Below are positions 36,748 to 45,029 of a stretch of 64,000 nucleotides of DNA, one piece after another. The position numbers were made by a program, and so were the translations under genes. The first letter of the stretch is position 1; each line of letters starts with the position of its first letter. Location of the stretch: NCBI RefSeq assembly GCF_002954225.1, contig NZ_PPTH01000011.1, forward strand, positions 151,446 through 215,445. The letters run 5' to 3'. The notes under the pieces were generated by a model. The model was not told the origin of the DNA. It worked only from the letters and a program-made list of their open reading frames with translations, and did not search any database. This DNA is from Arthrobacter ruber (GTDB lineage Bacteria > Actinomycetota > Actinomycetes > Actinomycetales > Micrococcaceae).

Positions 36748-37872
36748 ATGCTGTCCGCACCCGCTACACCCGAGAAGGACGGATTCGTTCCCGATGCCAT
36801 CTCCGAGGAGCAGGACCGGTTCCGCTCCTCGCTCACCAGGACCATCGAGGACTTCCTCGCCGAGCAGCGCGACGTGCTGGTGGGCATCTCGGGAGAAGCA
36901 CTGCCCCTCCTCTCGAGCATCGCGACCCTGACGAGTGGCGGCAAGAGGATGCGGGCGCTGCTCTGCTACTGGGGATGGCGGGCTGCCGGCGGGTCGCCGA
37001 CGGCGCCTGCCCCGGTGGTCGCGGGGACCGCGCTCGAGTTCTTCCAGGCTGCCGCCCTGATCCACGACGACATCATCGACCGGTCGGACACACGGCGCGG
37101 ACGGCCCAGCGTCCACCGGCAGTTCACGGCGCGGCACACCGACGCCGGCTGGCACCTCGACCCCGAGCGGTTCGGGGTCTCGGCGGCCATCCTGGCGGGC
37201 GATCTCTGCCTCGCCTTCAGCGAGGAGCTCTTCACGGCGGCCTGCGCCGGCACCACGGGCGACGCCGCCCGCACGATCTTCAACCGCATGCGGACCGAGG
37301 TCATGGCCGGTCAGTACCTCGACCTCCTGGAGGAGGCCGTGGGGCCCGACCAGACGCCGGAGGTCGCGGCGGAACGCGCGCTGAACATCCTCCGGTTCAA
37401 GTCCGCCAAGTACTCGATGGAGCGTCCGCTCATGCTCGGCGGGGCCCTGGCGGGCGCTGACGACCGGCTACTGGCGGCCTACTCGGCGTTCGCCCTGCCG
37501 CTGGGCGAGGCGTTCCAGCTCCGCGACGACGTGCTGGGCGTCTTCGGCGATCCGGAGGTGACGGGCAAGCCGGCAGGGGACGATCTCCGGGAGGGCAAGC
37601 GCACCTTCCTGATCGCCCGCGCTCTTCAAGCGAGCTCCGGGGAGGCCCGCGCCAGGATCAATGCGATGCTCGGCGACACGTCCCTCGACGACGACGGCGT
37701 CGCCATGCTGCGCGGCCTGATCGTGGACAGCGGTGCCCTGGTGCACACGGAGCAGCTCATCGCGCAGAAATCCGGGGACGCCTTCGCGGCACTGGAGCGG
37801 CTCGGGATCGATACCGTCTCCCGGCGCGCCCTCCACCTGCTCGCGGAAGCGGCGGTCACGCGCAACGCCTGA
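36748..37872 (+). CDS. Polyprenyl diphosphate synthase (IdsA-like)
   Basis: Makes linear isoprenyl diphosphates from IPP and allylic primers. The 374-residue protein has GGKRMRALL (64-72), the first aspartate-rich motif HDDIIDRSDTRRGRP with DDIID at 107-111, and the second motif FQLRDDVLGVFG. The residues before the first DDxxD (ALEFFQAAALIHD) lack a bulky aromatic at position -5, which suggests products longer than farnesyl, likely geranylgeranyl, but chain length cannot be fixed by eye. A TAGAGT box lies at 36705-36710 and GGGAG precedes the ATG. The order idsA-Rv2175c-pknL-aroG is shared with Mycobacterium tuberculosis. Confidence 0.9.
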   Translation: MLSAPATPEKDGFVPDAISEEQDRFRSSLTRTIEDFLAEQRDVLVGISGEALPLLSSIATLTSGGKRMRALLCYWGWRAAGGSPTAPAPVVAGTALEFFQAAALIHDDIIDRSDTRRGRPSVHRQFTARHTDAGWHLDPERFGVSAAILAGDLCLAFSEELFTAACAGTTGDAARTIFNRMRTEVMAGQYLDLLEEAVGPDQTPEVAAERALNILRFKSAKYSMERPLMLGGALAGADDRLLAAYSAFALPLGEAFQLRDDVLGVFGDPEVTGKPAGDDLREGKRTFLIARALQASSGEARARINAMLGDTSLDDDGVAMLRGLIVDSGALVHTEQLIAQKSGDAFAALERLGIDTVSRRALHLLAEAAVTRNA

Positions 37873-37941
37873 TGCCCCGGACGCCCCGGTTCCGCATCAC
37901 GCGGTGACGGAGTCCACCCTGCCTCGGGCGGACACACGCTC

Positions 37942-38295
37942 CTACCAGGCGGCTGCCTGGGCACGGCGCCGGATCTCCGTCTTCCGCCCCTCACGCAGGG
38001 CGTCGATCGGACGACCCGGCAGGGATTCGTCCTCGGTGTAGAGCCAGCGGATGATGTCCTCGTCGCCGTACCCGGAGTCCGCGAGGACGAGCACCGTCCC
38101 CTTGAGGCTCTCCAGGACTGCTCCGTCGGCGAGGAAGTCGGCCGGGACGCTGCGGATGTTGCGTTCCCCGATCCGTACGCTGACGAGCGACCTCTCGCTG
38201 ATGAGCGAGTGCACGCGCGTGATGGGGAGGCCGAGGGCCTCGGCGACCTCCGGGAGGTTCAGCCAGGCCGGTACGAGGTGTTCGAGTTCAGTCAC
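37942..38295 (-). CDS. Rv2175c-like DNA-binding protein
   Basis: Small DNA-binding protein whose M. tuberculosis relative Rv2175c is phosphorylated by the neighbouring kinase PknL. The 117-residue form from GTG 38295 starts VTELEHLVPAWLNLPEVAEA, with a winged helix-turn-helix at about 12-60 (LGLPITRVHSLISERSLVSV) and the C-terminal family domain containing LKGTVLVLADSGYGDEDIIR and WLYTEDESLPGRPIDALREG. An in-frame ATG at 38325 is an alternative start. It is convergent with idsA and divergent from the LysM gene, one gene away from pknL. Confidence 0.85.
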   Translation of the reverse strand: MTELEHLVPAWLNLPEVAEALGLPITRVHSLISERSLVSVRIGERNIRSVPADFLADGAVLESLKGTVLVLADSGYGDEDIIRWLYTEDESLPGRPIDALREGRKTEIRRRAQAAAW

Positions 38296-38664
38296 CGTCC
38301 AAGGGTGCCACGCTCCCGCATCCATCTCCACTCGACGGCCCAGGGGCGCTCCGAGGCCCGGGAGACCGGCGCAGGACCGGCGCAGCTCCGGAGCAGGACC
38401 GACGCAGGATTCCCACAGGACTGGAGCAGCCCCCGGCAACACGGCCATGCCTCCGGCGCGACACGCCAGAGCGGAGGTTCAGGCCCTTTGGAGACCTCTT
38501 GTGCTACTCCCCTTTTCGTGTAAGTTCACAGGAGTCACAGAAGCAACAGTAACAACACGTGACACAACAGCATCACCAGCACTTGCATGTGCCCAGCCGG
38601 GAAGCACCATCTCGGGTACGTGCGTCCGCGCGGACTCAGCCGCCAACAGACGAGGAACGAAAAC
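38296..38664. other. Intergenic region upstream of the LysM/transglycosylase gene
   Basis: This 369-bp stretch holds the start region of the Rv2175c-like gene, the predicted promoter of the LysM gene (38499-38526) and a leader of about 130 nt. The leader is rich in CAA/CAC/ACA and contains the perfect palindrome GTCCGCGCGGAC (38624-38635) shortly before the start codon. I see no additional gene. Confidence 0.6.
38499..38526 (+). promoter_or_regulatory. Predicted promoter of the LysM/transglycosylase gene
   Basis: TTGTGC (38499-38504) and TAAGTT (38521-38526) are 16 bp apart. They lie in the least GC-rich part of the gap. The leader to the ATG at 38665 is about 130 nt. Confidence 0.45.
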
Positions 38665-40077
38665 ATGACTGCCCAGCGATCGAATGCACCGCTGAACGGC
38701 ACCCGCAGGAAGGCCGCCGGCGCCAGCCGTCGCGGCCTGAACGTCGCCGTGACCACCGCCGCCCTGCCCGCGGTGCTTCTCTCTTCCGTCGCCTTCGCCC
38801 AACCGGCGACGGCAGCACCCGCTCCGCAGGCATCTGCGGCCCGCCACCTGGCCGCGGCCCCCACGCAGGTTCCCGCGCGGGCCGTCGTGCCCGCCGCCCT
38901 CGTAGCCGGTACCGTCCCCGCGCAGAAGACCGCGGTGACCGTGCAGACCGCCCCGACCGCGCCGACCGCGCCGAGCGAGTACACCATCAAGCCGGGAGAC
39001 ACCATCGGTGCCATCGCCAGGCTCCATGGCCTGTCGACGGAGGCCGTGCTCGAGCTGAACAAGCTGACCGCGCGCACCATCATCTACCCCGGACAGAAGA
39101 TCAAGCTGACCGGCAGTGCCGCACCTGCCCCCGGAGCGGCCCCCGCCGCTCCTGCGCCCGCTCCCCAGCAGTCCGCCGGGACCTACGTGGTCAAGCCCGG
39201 TGACACCCTCGGCGCGATCGCCATCCGCAATGGGGTGGGCCTCCAGGACCTCCTGACCGCCAACAAGCTCTCCATGACCTCGGTCATCTTCCCCGGGCAG
39301 AAGATCACCCTGGGCGGTGGCGCACCGGCACCCGCCCCTGCACCCGCGCCCGCACCGAACAAGCCCGCAGCCGCACCTGCGCCGGCTCCCGCTCCCGCTC
39401 CCGCTCCCGCCGGCACGTACACCGTGAAGCCCGGTGACACCCTCGGCGCGATCGCCTCCCGCAACGGTGTGGGCCTGCAGGCCCTCCTGACTGCCAACAA
39501 CTGCACGATGACGTCGGTCATCTACCCGGGACAGAAGCTCACCCTCACCGGCGGGGTCACCGCTCCGGCTCCCGCGCCGGCGCCGACGGGCCTCGTCCCC
39601 TCGACGTTCCTGGGCTACACCTACCCCGACAAGGTGGTCGCGGACGCAAACTCGAACAAGGCGCTGCTCAACTCGATGCCCGCGCCCTCGCCGGCCGAGA
39701 TGCGGCAGATCGTCGCCGACTCGGCGCGTTCGATGGGCGTCGACCCGAGCCTCGCGCTCGCGTTCGCGCACCAGGAGTCGGGCTTCAACCAGCGCGCGGT
39801 GTCCCCGGCGAACGCCATCGGGACCATGCAGGTCATCCCGTCCTCGGGCCAGTGGGCGAGCGACCTCGTGGGCCGCAAGCTGAACCTGCTGGACCCGTAC
39901 GACAACGCGACCGCCGGCGTCGCGATCATCCGCTCGCTCGTCCGCACGAGCCCATCGCTGGACATCGCGATCGCCTCCTACTACCAGGGTCAGTACTCGG
40001 TGCAGAACCGCGGGATGTTCGAGGACACGAAGCGGTACGTCGCGTCAATCAAGGCGCACCAGAAGAACTTCGCGTAG
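38665..40077 (+). CDS. Secreted LysM-repeat lytic transglycosylase
   Basis: Exported peptidoglycan-binding and peptidoglycan-cleaving protein, 470 residues. The signal peptide is about 1-48 (basic start, hydrophobic NVAVTTAALPAVLLSSVAFA, then AQPATAAP). Three LysM domains lie at about 105-149, 173-217 and 251-295, each with a KPGDTxGAIA start and YPGQK or FPGQK end, joined by Pro-Ala linkers. The C-terminal SLT domain (about 337-470) has the catalytic glutamate E371 in FAHQESGFNQRAVSPANAIG and NATAGVAIIRSLV, YYQGQYSV. Start ATG 38665 follows GAGGAA. The third LysM has a cysteine (ANNCTMTS) unlike the other two. It lies directly upstream of the PASTA kinase. Confidence 0.9.
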   Translation: MTAQRSNAPLNGTRRKAAGASRRGLNVAVTTAALPAVLLSSVAFAQPATAAPAPQASAARHLAAAPTQVPARAVVPAALVAGTVPAQKTAVTVQTAPTAPTAPSEYTIKPGDTIGAIARLHGLSTEAVLELNKLTARTIIYPGQKIKLTGSAAPAPGAAPAAPAPAPQQSAGTYVVKPGDTLGAIAIRNGVGLQDLLTANKLSMTSVIFPGQKITLGGGAPAPAPAPAPAPNKPAAAPAPAPAPAPAPAGTYTVKPGDTLGAIASRNGVGLQALLTANNCTMTSVIYPGQKLTLTGGVTAPAPAPAPTGLVPSTFLGYTYPDKVVADANSNKALLNSMPAPSPAEMRQIVADSARSMGVDPSLALAFAHQESGFNQRAVSPANAIGTMQVIPSSGQWASDLVGRKLNLLDPYDNATAGVAIIRSLVRTSPSLDIAIASYYQGQYSVQNRGMFEDTKRYVASIKAHQKNFA

Positions 40078-40082
40078 GCCGT

Positions 40083-40105
40083 CCCGGCCCGGGTGCCGGG
40101 CCGGG
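40083..40105 (+). terminator. Probable terminator after the LysM gene
   Basis: CCCGGCCCG (40083-40091) pairs with CGGGCCGGG (40097-40105) across a 5-nt loop, 6 bp past the stop. Confidence 0.65.
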
Positions 40106-40156
40106 CGGAGGGGGTGGGATCGCGTGGTGGTCCTGCCCCCTTCGTCTGCACCCGAT

Positions 40157-40162
40157 TAGTAT
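40157..40162 (+). promoter_or_regulatory. -10 box of a leaderless kinase promoter
   Basis: TAGTAT is followed by six bases (CGGAGG) and the GTG start at 40169. The GGAGG in the gap touches the start codon and is too close to serve as a ribosome binding site. Confidence 0.6.
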
Positions 40163-40168
40163 CGGAGG

Positions 40169-42232
40169 GTGCACCAGCTACGGAAGGATCCGCTCGAGGG
40201 AGCCACGGTGGACGGGCGGTACGTCGTCCATTCACGGCTGGCCCGCGGCGGCATGTCCACCGTGTACCTGGCCACCGACCGCCGACTCGACCGACGGGTC
40301 GCGCTCAAGGTCCTCTACCCCCACCTCGCCGAGGAGCCCGGCTTCACCGAACGCTTCGAGCAGGAGGCGAAATCGGCCGCGCGCCTGTCGCACCCCCACG
40401 TGGTGGGCGTGCTCGACCAGGGCGTCGACGAGATCGGGGGGCAACCCGTCGCCTACCTCGTCATGGAGTTCGTCTCCGGCAGGACGCTGCGGGACGTGCT
40501 GCGCGATCACGGCCGGCTCACGCCGCGTCACGCGCTCACACTGCTCGACGCCGTCGTGGAGGGACTCGCGGCGGCCCATGAGGCGGGACTCATCCACCGC
40601 GACGTGAAACCCGAGAACGTCCTCCTCTCGGACGCGGGGGCCGTGAAGATCGCCGACTTCGGTCTCGCGCGCGCCGTCTCGGCGTCCACCGGGACCGCCA
40701 CGCTCGTCGGGACCGTCGCCTATCTCTCCCCCGAGCTCGTGCTCGGCAGACCGGCGGAAGCCCAGAGCGACATCTACTCGACGGGTGTGATGCTCTTCGA
40801 GCTGCTGACCGGCAGGCAGCCCTTCACCGGGGAGACCCCCATCCAGGTGGCGCTGCAGCACGCGCAGTCGGACGTCCCCGCACCGTCCTCGCTCCTTCCC
40901 GGCCTCGCCCCCGACATCGACGAACTCGTACAGTGGTGCACCTCGCGGGACCCCGAGGACCGCCCGGTGGACGGCGCCGCGCTCCTCGGCGAACTCCGGC
41001 ACATCCGGGCAACCCTCAGCGAGGAGGACCTGGACTTCGACCCGTCCGACGTGCCGGGTCCCGGTCCGGAGCAGGACCAGCTGACCGCCGCCGTCGTCCC
41101 TCGCCTCCCCGCCGGTGACGAGCGGACCGAGGCCCTGCCACGCGATGCGTTCCTCCCCCGCGCCGCAGGCGCACACACCGCGCAGCAGCGGTCCGGACGG
41201 ACCGAGGTCCTGCCCGCGGCCGGACGCCGGGACGACCGTACCGGTGTCATCGATCGCAGCCACCATGCGACGAGGGTCATCGGCGCCATGCCGGCGACGC
41301 CCCCGTCCGGTGCGCCGTCGTCGATCGGCACGGCCCCCTCCGGACAGGCCGGCGGCCCCGGCACCGGCGAGGCATGGGCGCCCGACACGCACGACGGTCC
41401 GTCGCGGACCCTCCACAAGGCGGAGCCGGACGACGGCGCCCGACCGGCAGCCAGGCGCCCCGCCGGCAGTTCGGTCCGTCCGCCGTCCAGGAGGCAGCAG
41501 GCGCGCGAGGCACAGCGACCGCAGAAGACGCTGCAGGGCCGGGCGGCGCGCCGGTCCGTGCGGATCCTCGCGGTGCTGCTGGTCCTCCTCGCGGGCCTCG
41601 TGGCCGGTGCAAGCTGGCTCTTCGGTGCCGGCCCGGCGGGAACGGTGTCGCTACCCGACGTCGCCGACACTCCCCTCGCCGAGGCCCGTACCGTCCTCGA
41701 GGGGCAGGGGCTCGTGTCCCTGTCCACGGAGGAGGTCTTCGACGAGCAGGTCACCGCGGGGCTGGTCGTCGGCACCGACCCCGCCGCCGCGTCCCTGGTC
41801 CGCCGCTTCGAGCCCGTCGAACTACTCGTGTCGAAGGGCCCCGATCTGTCGACCGTCCCGGACGTCACGGGACTTCCCGCGGAGGAGGCCGTCGCGGCTC
41901 TCGAGCGTGCAGGGCTCGGGGTGACGGTGACCGATGCCCGGGAGTACAGCCAGACCGTGCCGGAGGGCGCCGTGGCCCGTCAGGACCCGTCCGGCACCGA
42001 GGTCCGACGCGGGACACGGGTCACGCTGACGCTGTCGCAGGGGCCCCGCATGGTGAGGGTCCCCACGGTGTTCTCGTTGCCGGAGGAGCGTGCCATCGCG
42101 ACGCTCGAGGCCGCCGGTTTCGCGGTGCAGGTCGACTACACCTTCGGCAGCGCCGTCCTCGGTCTCGTGGTCGGCCAGAGCCCCGCGGGCGAGCAGCCCG
42201 AAGGCACCACGATCCGGATCACGGTCGCCTGA
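40169..42232 (+). CDS. PASTA-domain serine/threonine protein kinase (PknL-like)
   Basis: Transmembrane Hanks-type kinase, 687 residues. The kinase domain (about 17-285) has the glycine loop LARGGMSTVYLA, the ATP-binding lysine K47 in VALKVL, HRDVKPENVLL, DFGLARAV and GTVAYLSPE. A disordered linker (about 290-460) rich in Thr, Pro and Arg follows, then one membrane segment about 466-487 and three PASTA repeats (about 492-560, 561-627, 628-687) facing the wall. PASTA repeats sense muropeptides or lipid II in related kinases. Its place beside an Rv2175c-like gene and aroG matches M. tuberculosis pknL, which lacks PASTA repeats. GTG 40169 is probably leaderless. Confidence 0.93.
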   Translation: MHQLRKDPLEGATVDGRYVVHSRLARGGMSTVYLATDRRLDRRVALKVLYPHLAEEPGFTERFEQEAKSAARLSHPHVVGVLDQGVDEIGGQPVAYLVMEFVSGRTLRDVLRDHGRLTPRHALTLLDAVVEGLAAAHEAGLIHRDVKPENVLLSDAGAVKIADFGLARAVSASTGTATLVGTVAYLSPELVLGRPAEAQSDIYSTGVMLFELLTGRQPFTGETPIQVALQHAQSDVPAPSSLLPGLAPDIDELVQWCTSRDPEDRPVDGAALLGELRHIRATLSEEDLDFDPSDVPGPGPEQDQLTAAVVPRLPAGDERTEALPRDAFLPRAAGAHTAQQRSGRTEVLPAAGRRDDRTGVIDRSHHATRVIGAMPATPPSGAPSSIGTAPSGQAGGPGTGEAWAPDTHDGPSRTLHKAEPDDGARPAARRPAGSSVRPPSRRQQAREAQRPQKTLQGRAARRSVRILAVLLVLLAGLVAGASWLFGAGPAGTVSLPDVADTPLAEARTVLEGQGLVSLSTEEVFDEQVTAGLVVGTDPAAASLVRRFEPVELLVSKGPDLSTVPDVTGLPAEEAVAALERAGLGVTVTDAREYSQTVPEGAVARQDPSGTEVRRGTRVTLTLSQGPRMVRVPTVFSLPEERAIATLEAAGFAVQVDYTFGSAVLGLVVGQSPAGEQPEGTTIRITVA

Positions 42233-42247
42233 CGCGCAGGCGGGCCG

Positions 42248-42286
42248 GACGCGACGGCGGCCACCGGTGGTGGCCGTCGTCGCGTC
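42248..42286 (+). terminator. Terminator after the PASTA kinase gene
   Basis: An 18-bp stem (42248-42265 with 42269-42286, one G-U pair) closes on a 3-nt loop, 16 bp past the kinase stop. It is very stable. Confidence 0.85.
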
Positions 42287-42290
42287 GTGT

Positions 42291-42315
42291 CCAGGGCAGG
42301 GTCACCCTGCCCTGG
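42291..42315 (-). terminator. Terminator after aroG
   Basis: CCAGGGCAGGG (42291-42301) pairs perfectly with CCCTGCCCTGG (42305-42315) with a 3-nt loop, only 2 bp past the aroG stop on the minus strand. Confidence 0.8.
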
Positions 42316-42317
42316 GG

Positions 42318-43700
42318 TCAGCTCTTCGAGAGGGCCCCGGCGACGAGGAAGGCCATCTCGAGCGACTGCATGTGGTTCAGGCGCGGGTCGCACACCGACT
42401 CGTAGCGTTCCAGGAAGGCGTCCTGATCGATCGGGTCGGCGCCGCCGAGGCACTCGGCGACGTCGTCGCCCGTCATCTCGACGTGCAGGCCGCCGGGGAA
42501 CGTCCCCAGGGCGTTGTGCACCTCGAAGAAGCCGCGCACCTCGTCGATCACGTCGTCGAAGTTCCGCGTCTTGTACCCGTTCGGTGAGGTCACCGTGTTG
42601 CCGTGCATCGGATCGGTGACCCAGAGGACCTGTGCCCCGGAGGCGGTGACGCGCTCCACCAGGGACGGCAGCTTCTCCCTGATGTTCTTCGCCCCCATCC
42701 GGGTGATGAAGGTGAGTCTGCCCGGCTCGCGGTTCGGATCGAGCTTGTCGATCAGGGCGAGGGCGTCGTCAGCCGAGGTGGAGGGTCCGAGCTTGACGCC
42801 GATCGGGTTGCGTACGCGCGACAGGAAGTCCACGTGCGCGCCGTCGATGTCGCGGGTGCGCTCCCCGATCCACAGGAAGTGCGCCGAGGTGTCGTACGGC
42901 AGGGAGGTGCGCGAGTCGATGCGGGTCAGTGCACGCTCGTAGTCGAGGAGCAGCGCCTCGTGGCTGGCGAAGAACTCCACGCGCTTCAGCGCTTCGAAGT
43001 TTGTGCCGCAGGCGTCCATGAACCGCACGGCCCTGTCGATCTCGCGGGCCAGCGACTCGTAGCGCGAGTGCGCGGGGTTGGCCATGAACCCCTTGTTCCA
43101 GTGGTGGACCAGCCGCAGGTCCGCGAACCCGCCCTGGGTGAACGCCCGGATGAGGTTCAGCGTCGATGCGGAGGTGTGGTACGCCTTCACCATGCGCGAG
43201 GCGTCGTGCCCGCGGCTCTCGGGGGTGAAGTCGTACCCGTTGACCATGTCGCCCCGGTAGGCGGGCAGGGTGACGCCGTCGCGGGTCTCGTCGTTGGAGG
43301 ATCGCGGCTTGGCGAACTGGCCGGCCATGCGCCCCATCTTGATGACGGGCAGCGACGCACCGTAGGTCAGGACGACGGCCATCTGCAGGATCGTGCGGAC
43401 CCGCGCACTGATCTTGTCGGCCGTCGCGCCGTCGAAGGTCTCCGCGCAGTCACCGCCCTGGAGGAGGAAGGCCTTGCCCTGCGCCGCGGCCGCGAGCCGT
43501 TCGCGCAGTACGTCCACCTCACCGGCGAACACCAGCGGAGGAAGGGTCGAGAGTTCCTTGACCGACGCCGAATAGACCCCGGAGTCCTGCCAGGATGGCT
43601 GCTGGACCGCCGCCATCGAGCGCCAGGCATCGAGGCCGGCTGTACTGGAGGAGACGGGGTCCGCGGTACGCGGGAGTACGGGAGCTAGCGAATCAGTCAC
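42318..43700 (-). CDS. aroG: Class II 3-deoxy-7-phosphoheptulonate (DAHP) synthase
   Basis: Condenses phosphoenolpyruvate and erythrose 4-phosphate, the entry to aromatic amino acid synthesis. The 460-residue protein is of the plant-like type II: QQPSWQDSGVYSASVKELST, LLQGGDCAETFDG with the metal-binding cysteine, MGRMAGQFAKPRS, FLWIGERTRDIDGAHVDFLS, RNPIGVKLGPST and the late metal ligands in VTDPMHGNT and GGLHVEMTGDDVAECLGG. GTG 43700 lies 6 nt after a TAGAAT box (leaderless). In mycobacteria the homologue binds chorismate mutase; none is in this window. Confidence 0.97.
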   Translation of the reverse strand: MTDSLAPVLPRTADPVSSSTAGLDAWRSMAAVQQPSWQDSGVYSASVKELSTLPPLVFAGEVDVLRERLAAAAQGKAFLLQGGDCAETFDGATADKISARVRTILQMAVVLTYGASLPVIKMGRMAGQFAKPRSSNDETRDGVTLPAYRGDMVNGYDFTPESRGHDASRMVKAYHTSASTLNLIRAFTQGGFADLRLVHHWNKGFMANPAHSRYESLAREIDRAVRFMDACGTNFEALKRVEFFASHEALLLDYERALTRIDSRTSLPYDTSAHFLWIGERTRDIDGAHVDFLSRVRNPIGVKLGPSTSADDALALIDKLDPNREPGRLTFITRMGAKNIREKLPSLVERVTASGAQVLWVTDPMHGNTVTSPNGYKTRNFDDVIDEVRGFFEVHNALGTFPGGLHVEMTGDDVAECLGGADPIDQDAFLERYESVCDPRLNHMQSLEMAFLVAGALSKS

Positions 43701-43706
43701 AGGGGA

Positions 43707-43712
43707 ATTCTA
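43707..43712 (-). promoter_or_regulatory. -10 box of a leaderless aroG promoter
   Basis: TAGAAT on the minus strand, then six bases, then the GTG of aroG. This is the closest of the set to the consensus TATAAT. Confidence 0.65.
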
Positions 43713-43866
43713 CGGGCTGGCCGTCGGAGGCCCGATTCGGCCCGTCATGGGATGCCGCTGCCGGGTCACACAGCCGGGTTTCGTGCCGGCGCCGGCGAAC
43801 GGAGCGCGCGGCCGGAGGATGCAGCACTGCGGTCGGGTCGCACGGTGAGCGGACGAGCCCGTCCGC

Positions 43867-44739
43867 TCACCCGGCGTCGGACTGCTTCGTAGGCTCGTCG
43901 GCGGTGGTGCGGTGTGCGGAGGAAGGAGAATCGCCGACCGCCGGCGGGCGGCCGATCTCGGTGACCGCGCCCGGCACCGGAGCGGAGTCGGTCGAGATCC
44001 TCACCGCTGCCCTGCGTGTGTCGGCGCCGGGCTTCGGCGTCTTCCGTCCCGCTGCCTTCTCGGCGGCGAGGCGCTCCTTGACCGTGCTCGCGTAGGCGTC
44101 CACGTACTCCTGGCCGGACAGTCGCATCAGCTCGTACATGATCTCGTCGGTGACGGAGCGCTGCACGAAGCGATCGTACTCGAGCCCCTCGTAACGGCTG
44201 AAGTCGAGCGGCTCACCGATGATGATGCCCACCCGGCGGATGTTCGGGATGCGCCGGCCGATGGGCTGCACCTTGTCCGTGCCGATCATCGCCACGGGGA
44301 TCACCGGCACGCCCGTCGCGAGGACGAGCTTCGCGACCCCGGTCTTGCCGCGGTACAGGCGTCCGTCCGGGCTCCGGGTCCCCTCGGGGTAGATGCCGAG
44401 GACGCCGCCCTCGTTGAGGATCTCCATGCCCGCGCTGAGGGAGGACGATGACGCCGCCCCGCCGGAACGGTCCATCGGCAGCTGGTTCGACAGCCGGAAG
44501 AAGAGGGCCGTCAGCCTTCCCTTGATCCCCTTGCCCGTGAAGTACTCGGACTTCGCGAGGAAGACGACGGTCCGGGGGACCACGATGGGCAGGAAGATCG
44601 AGTCGGAGAAGGACAGGTGGTTGCTGACGATCACCGCCGGTCCCGTCGCCGGGACGTTGTCGAGTCCCTTGACCCAGGGCCGGAAGAGGAGATTGAGGAT
44701 CGGACCGACGACGATCCGCTTCATCACCCAATAGAACAC
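43867..44739 (-). CDS. 1-acyl-sn-glycerol-3-phosphate acyltransferase (PlsC family)
   Basis: Makes phosphatidic acid for membrane lipids. From GTG 44739 (GGGAGG 8 nt upstream) it has 290 residues. Acyltransferase blocks are SNHLSFSDSIFLP (H41, D46), LAKSEYFTGKGIKG, the glycerol-phosphate site IYPEGTRSPDGRLYRGKTG, and VPVIPVAMIGTDK. About 70 C-terminal residues beyond the fold are polar and disordered. A frame reaching 44826 adds residues without a ribosome site. In M. tuberculosis the homologue Rv2182c also lies near aroG. Confidence 0.92.
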   Translation of the reverse strand: MFYWVMKRIVVGPILNLLFRPWVKGLDNVPATGPAVIVSNHLSFSDSIFLPIVVPRTVVFLAKSEYFTGKGIKGRLTALFFRLSNQLPMDRSGGAASSSSLSAGMEILNEGGVLGIYPEGTRSPDGRLYRGKTGVAKLVLATGVPVIPVAMIGTDKVQPIGRRIPNIRRVGIIIGEPLDFSRYEGLEYDRFVQRSVTDEIMYELMRLSGQEYVDAYASTVKERLAAEKAAGRKTPKPGADTRRAAVRISTDSAPVPGAVTEIGRPPAVGDSPSSAHRTTADEPTKQSDAG

Positions 44740-45029
44740 GCTGCCAGCCTCCCTGCATGGACGGTGCGGCATGAGGCATGCTGCCCGCTTTTTCTTGTGG
44801 AAGCCTACTCTAAGGAAGCCGGGCACACGGGCGCCGTCCCGTGGACGCGTGGGCGGGGGACGCGGGAGTCACCGCGCCGCCTCACCGCGGGACGTATGCC
44901 CCGCCGACCGGAGCGGCAGGGCACCGGGTACGGCGCCCGACACGCACGGAATCGGTTGACGTGGCGGCGCACGGTGTCCACGATGGAACGAGCACGCCCT
45001 CTGATTCCCAGGAAGCCGGGTAGCAACGT

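Noticed and set aside
38527..38664. A c-di-AMP (ydaO/yuaA) riboswitch in the leader of the LysM/transglycosylase gene, as found before wall hydrolase genes in other actinobacteria
   Set aside because: The leader is long enough and precedes the right kind of gene, but the conserved riboswitch core segments could not be found; only a 12-bp palindrome is present.
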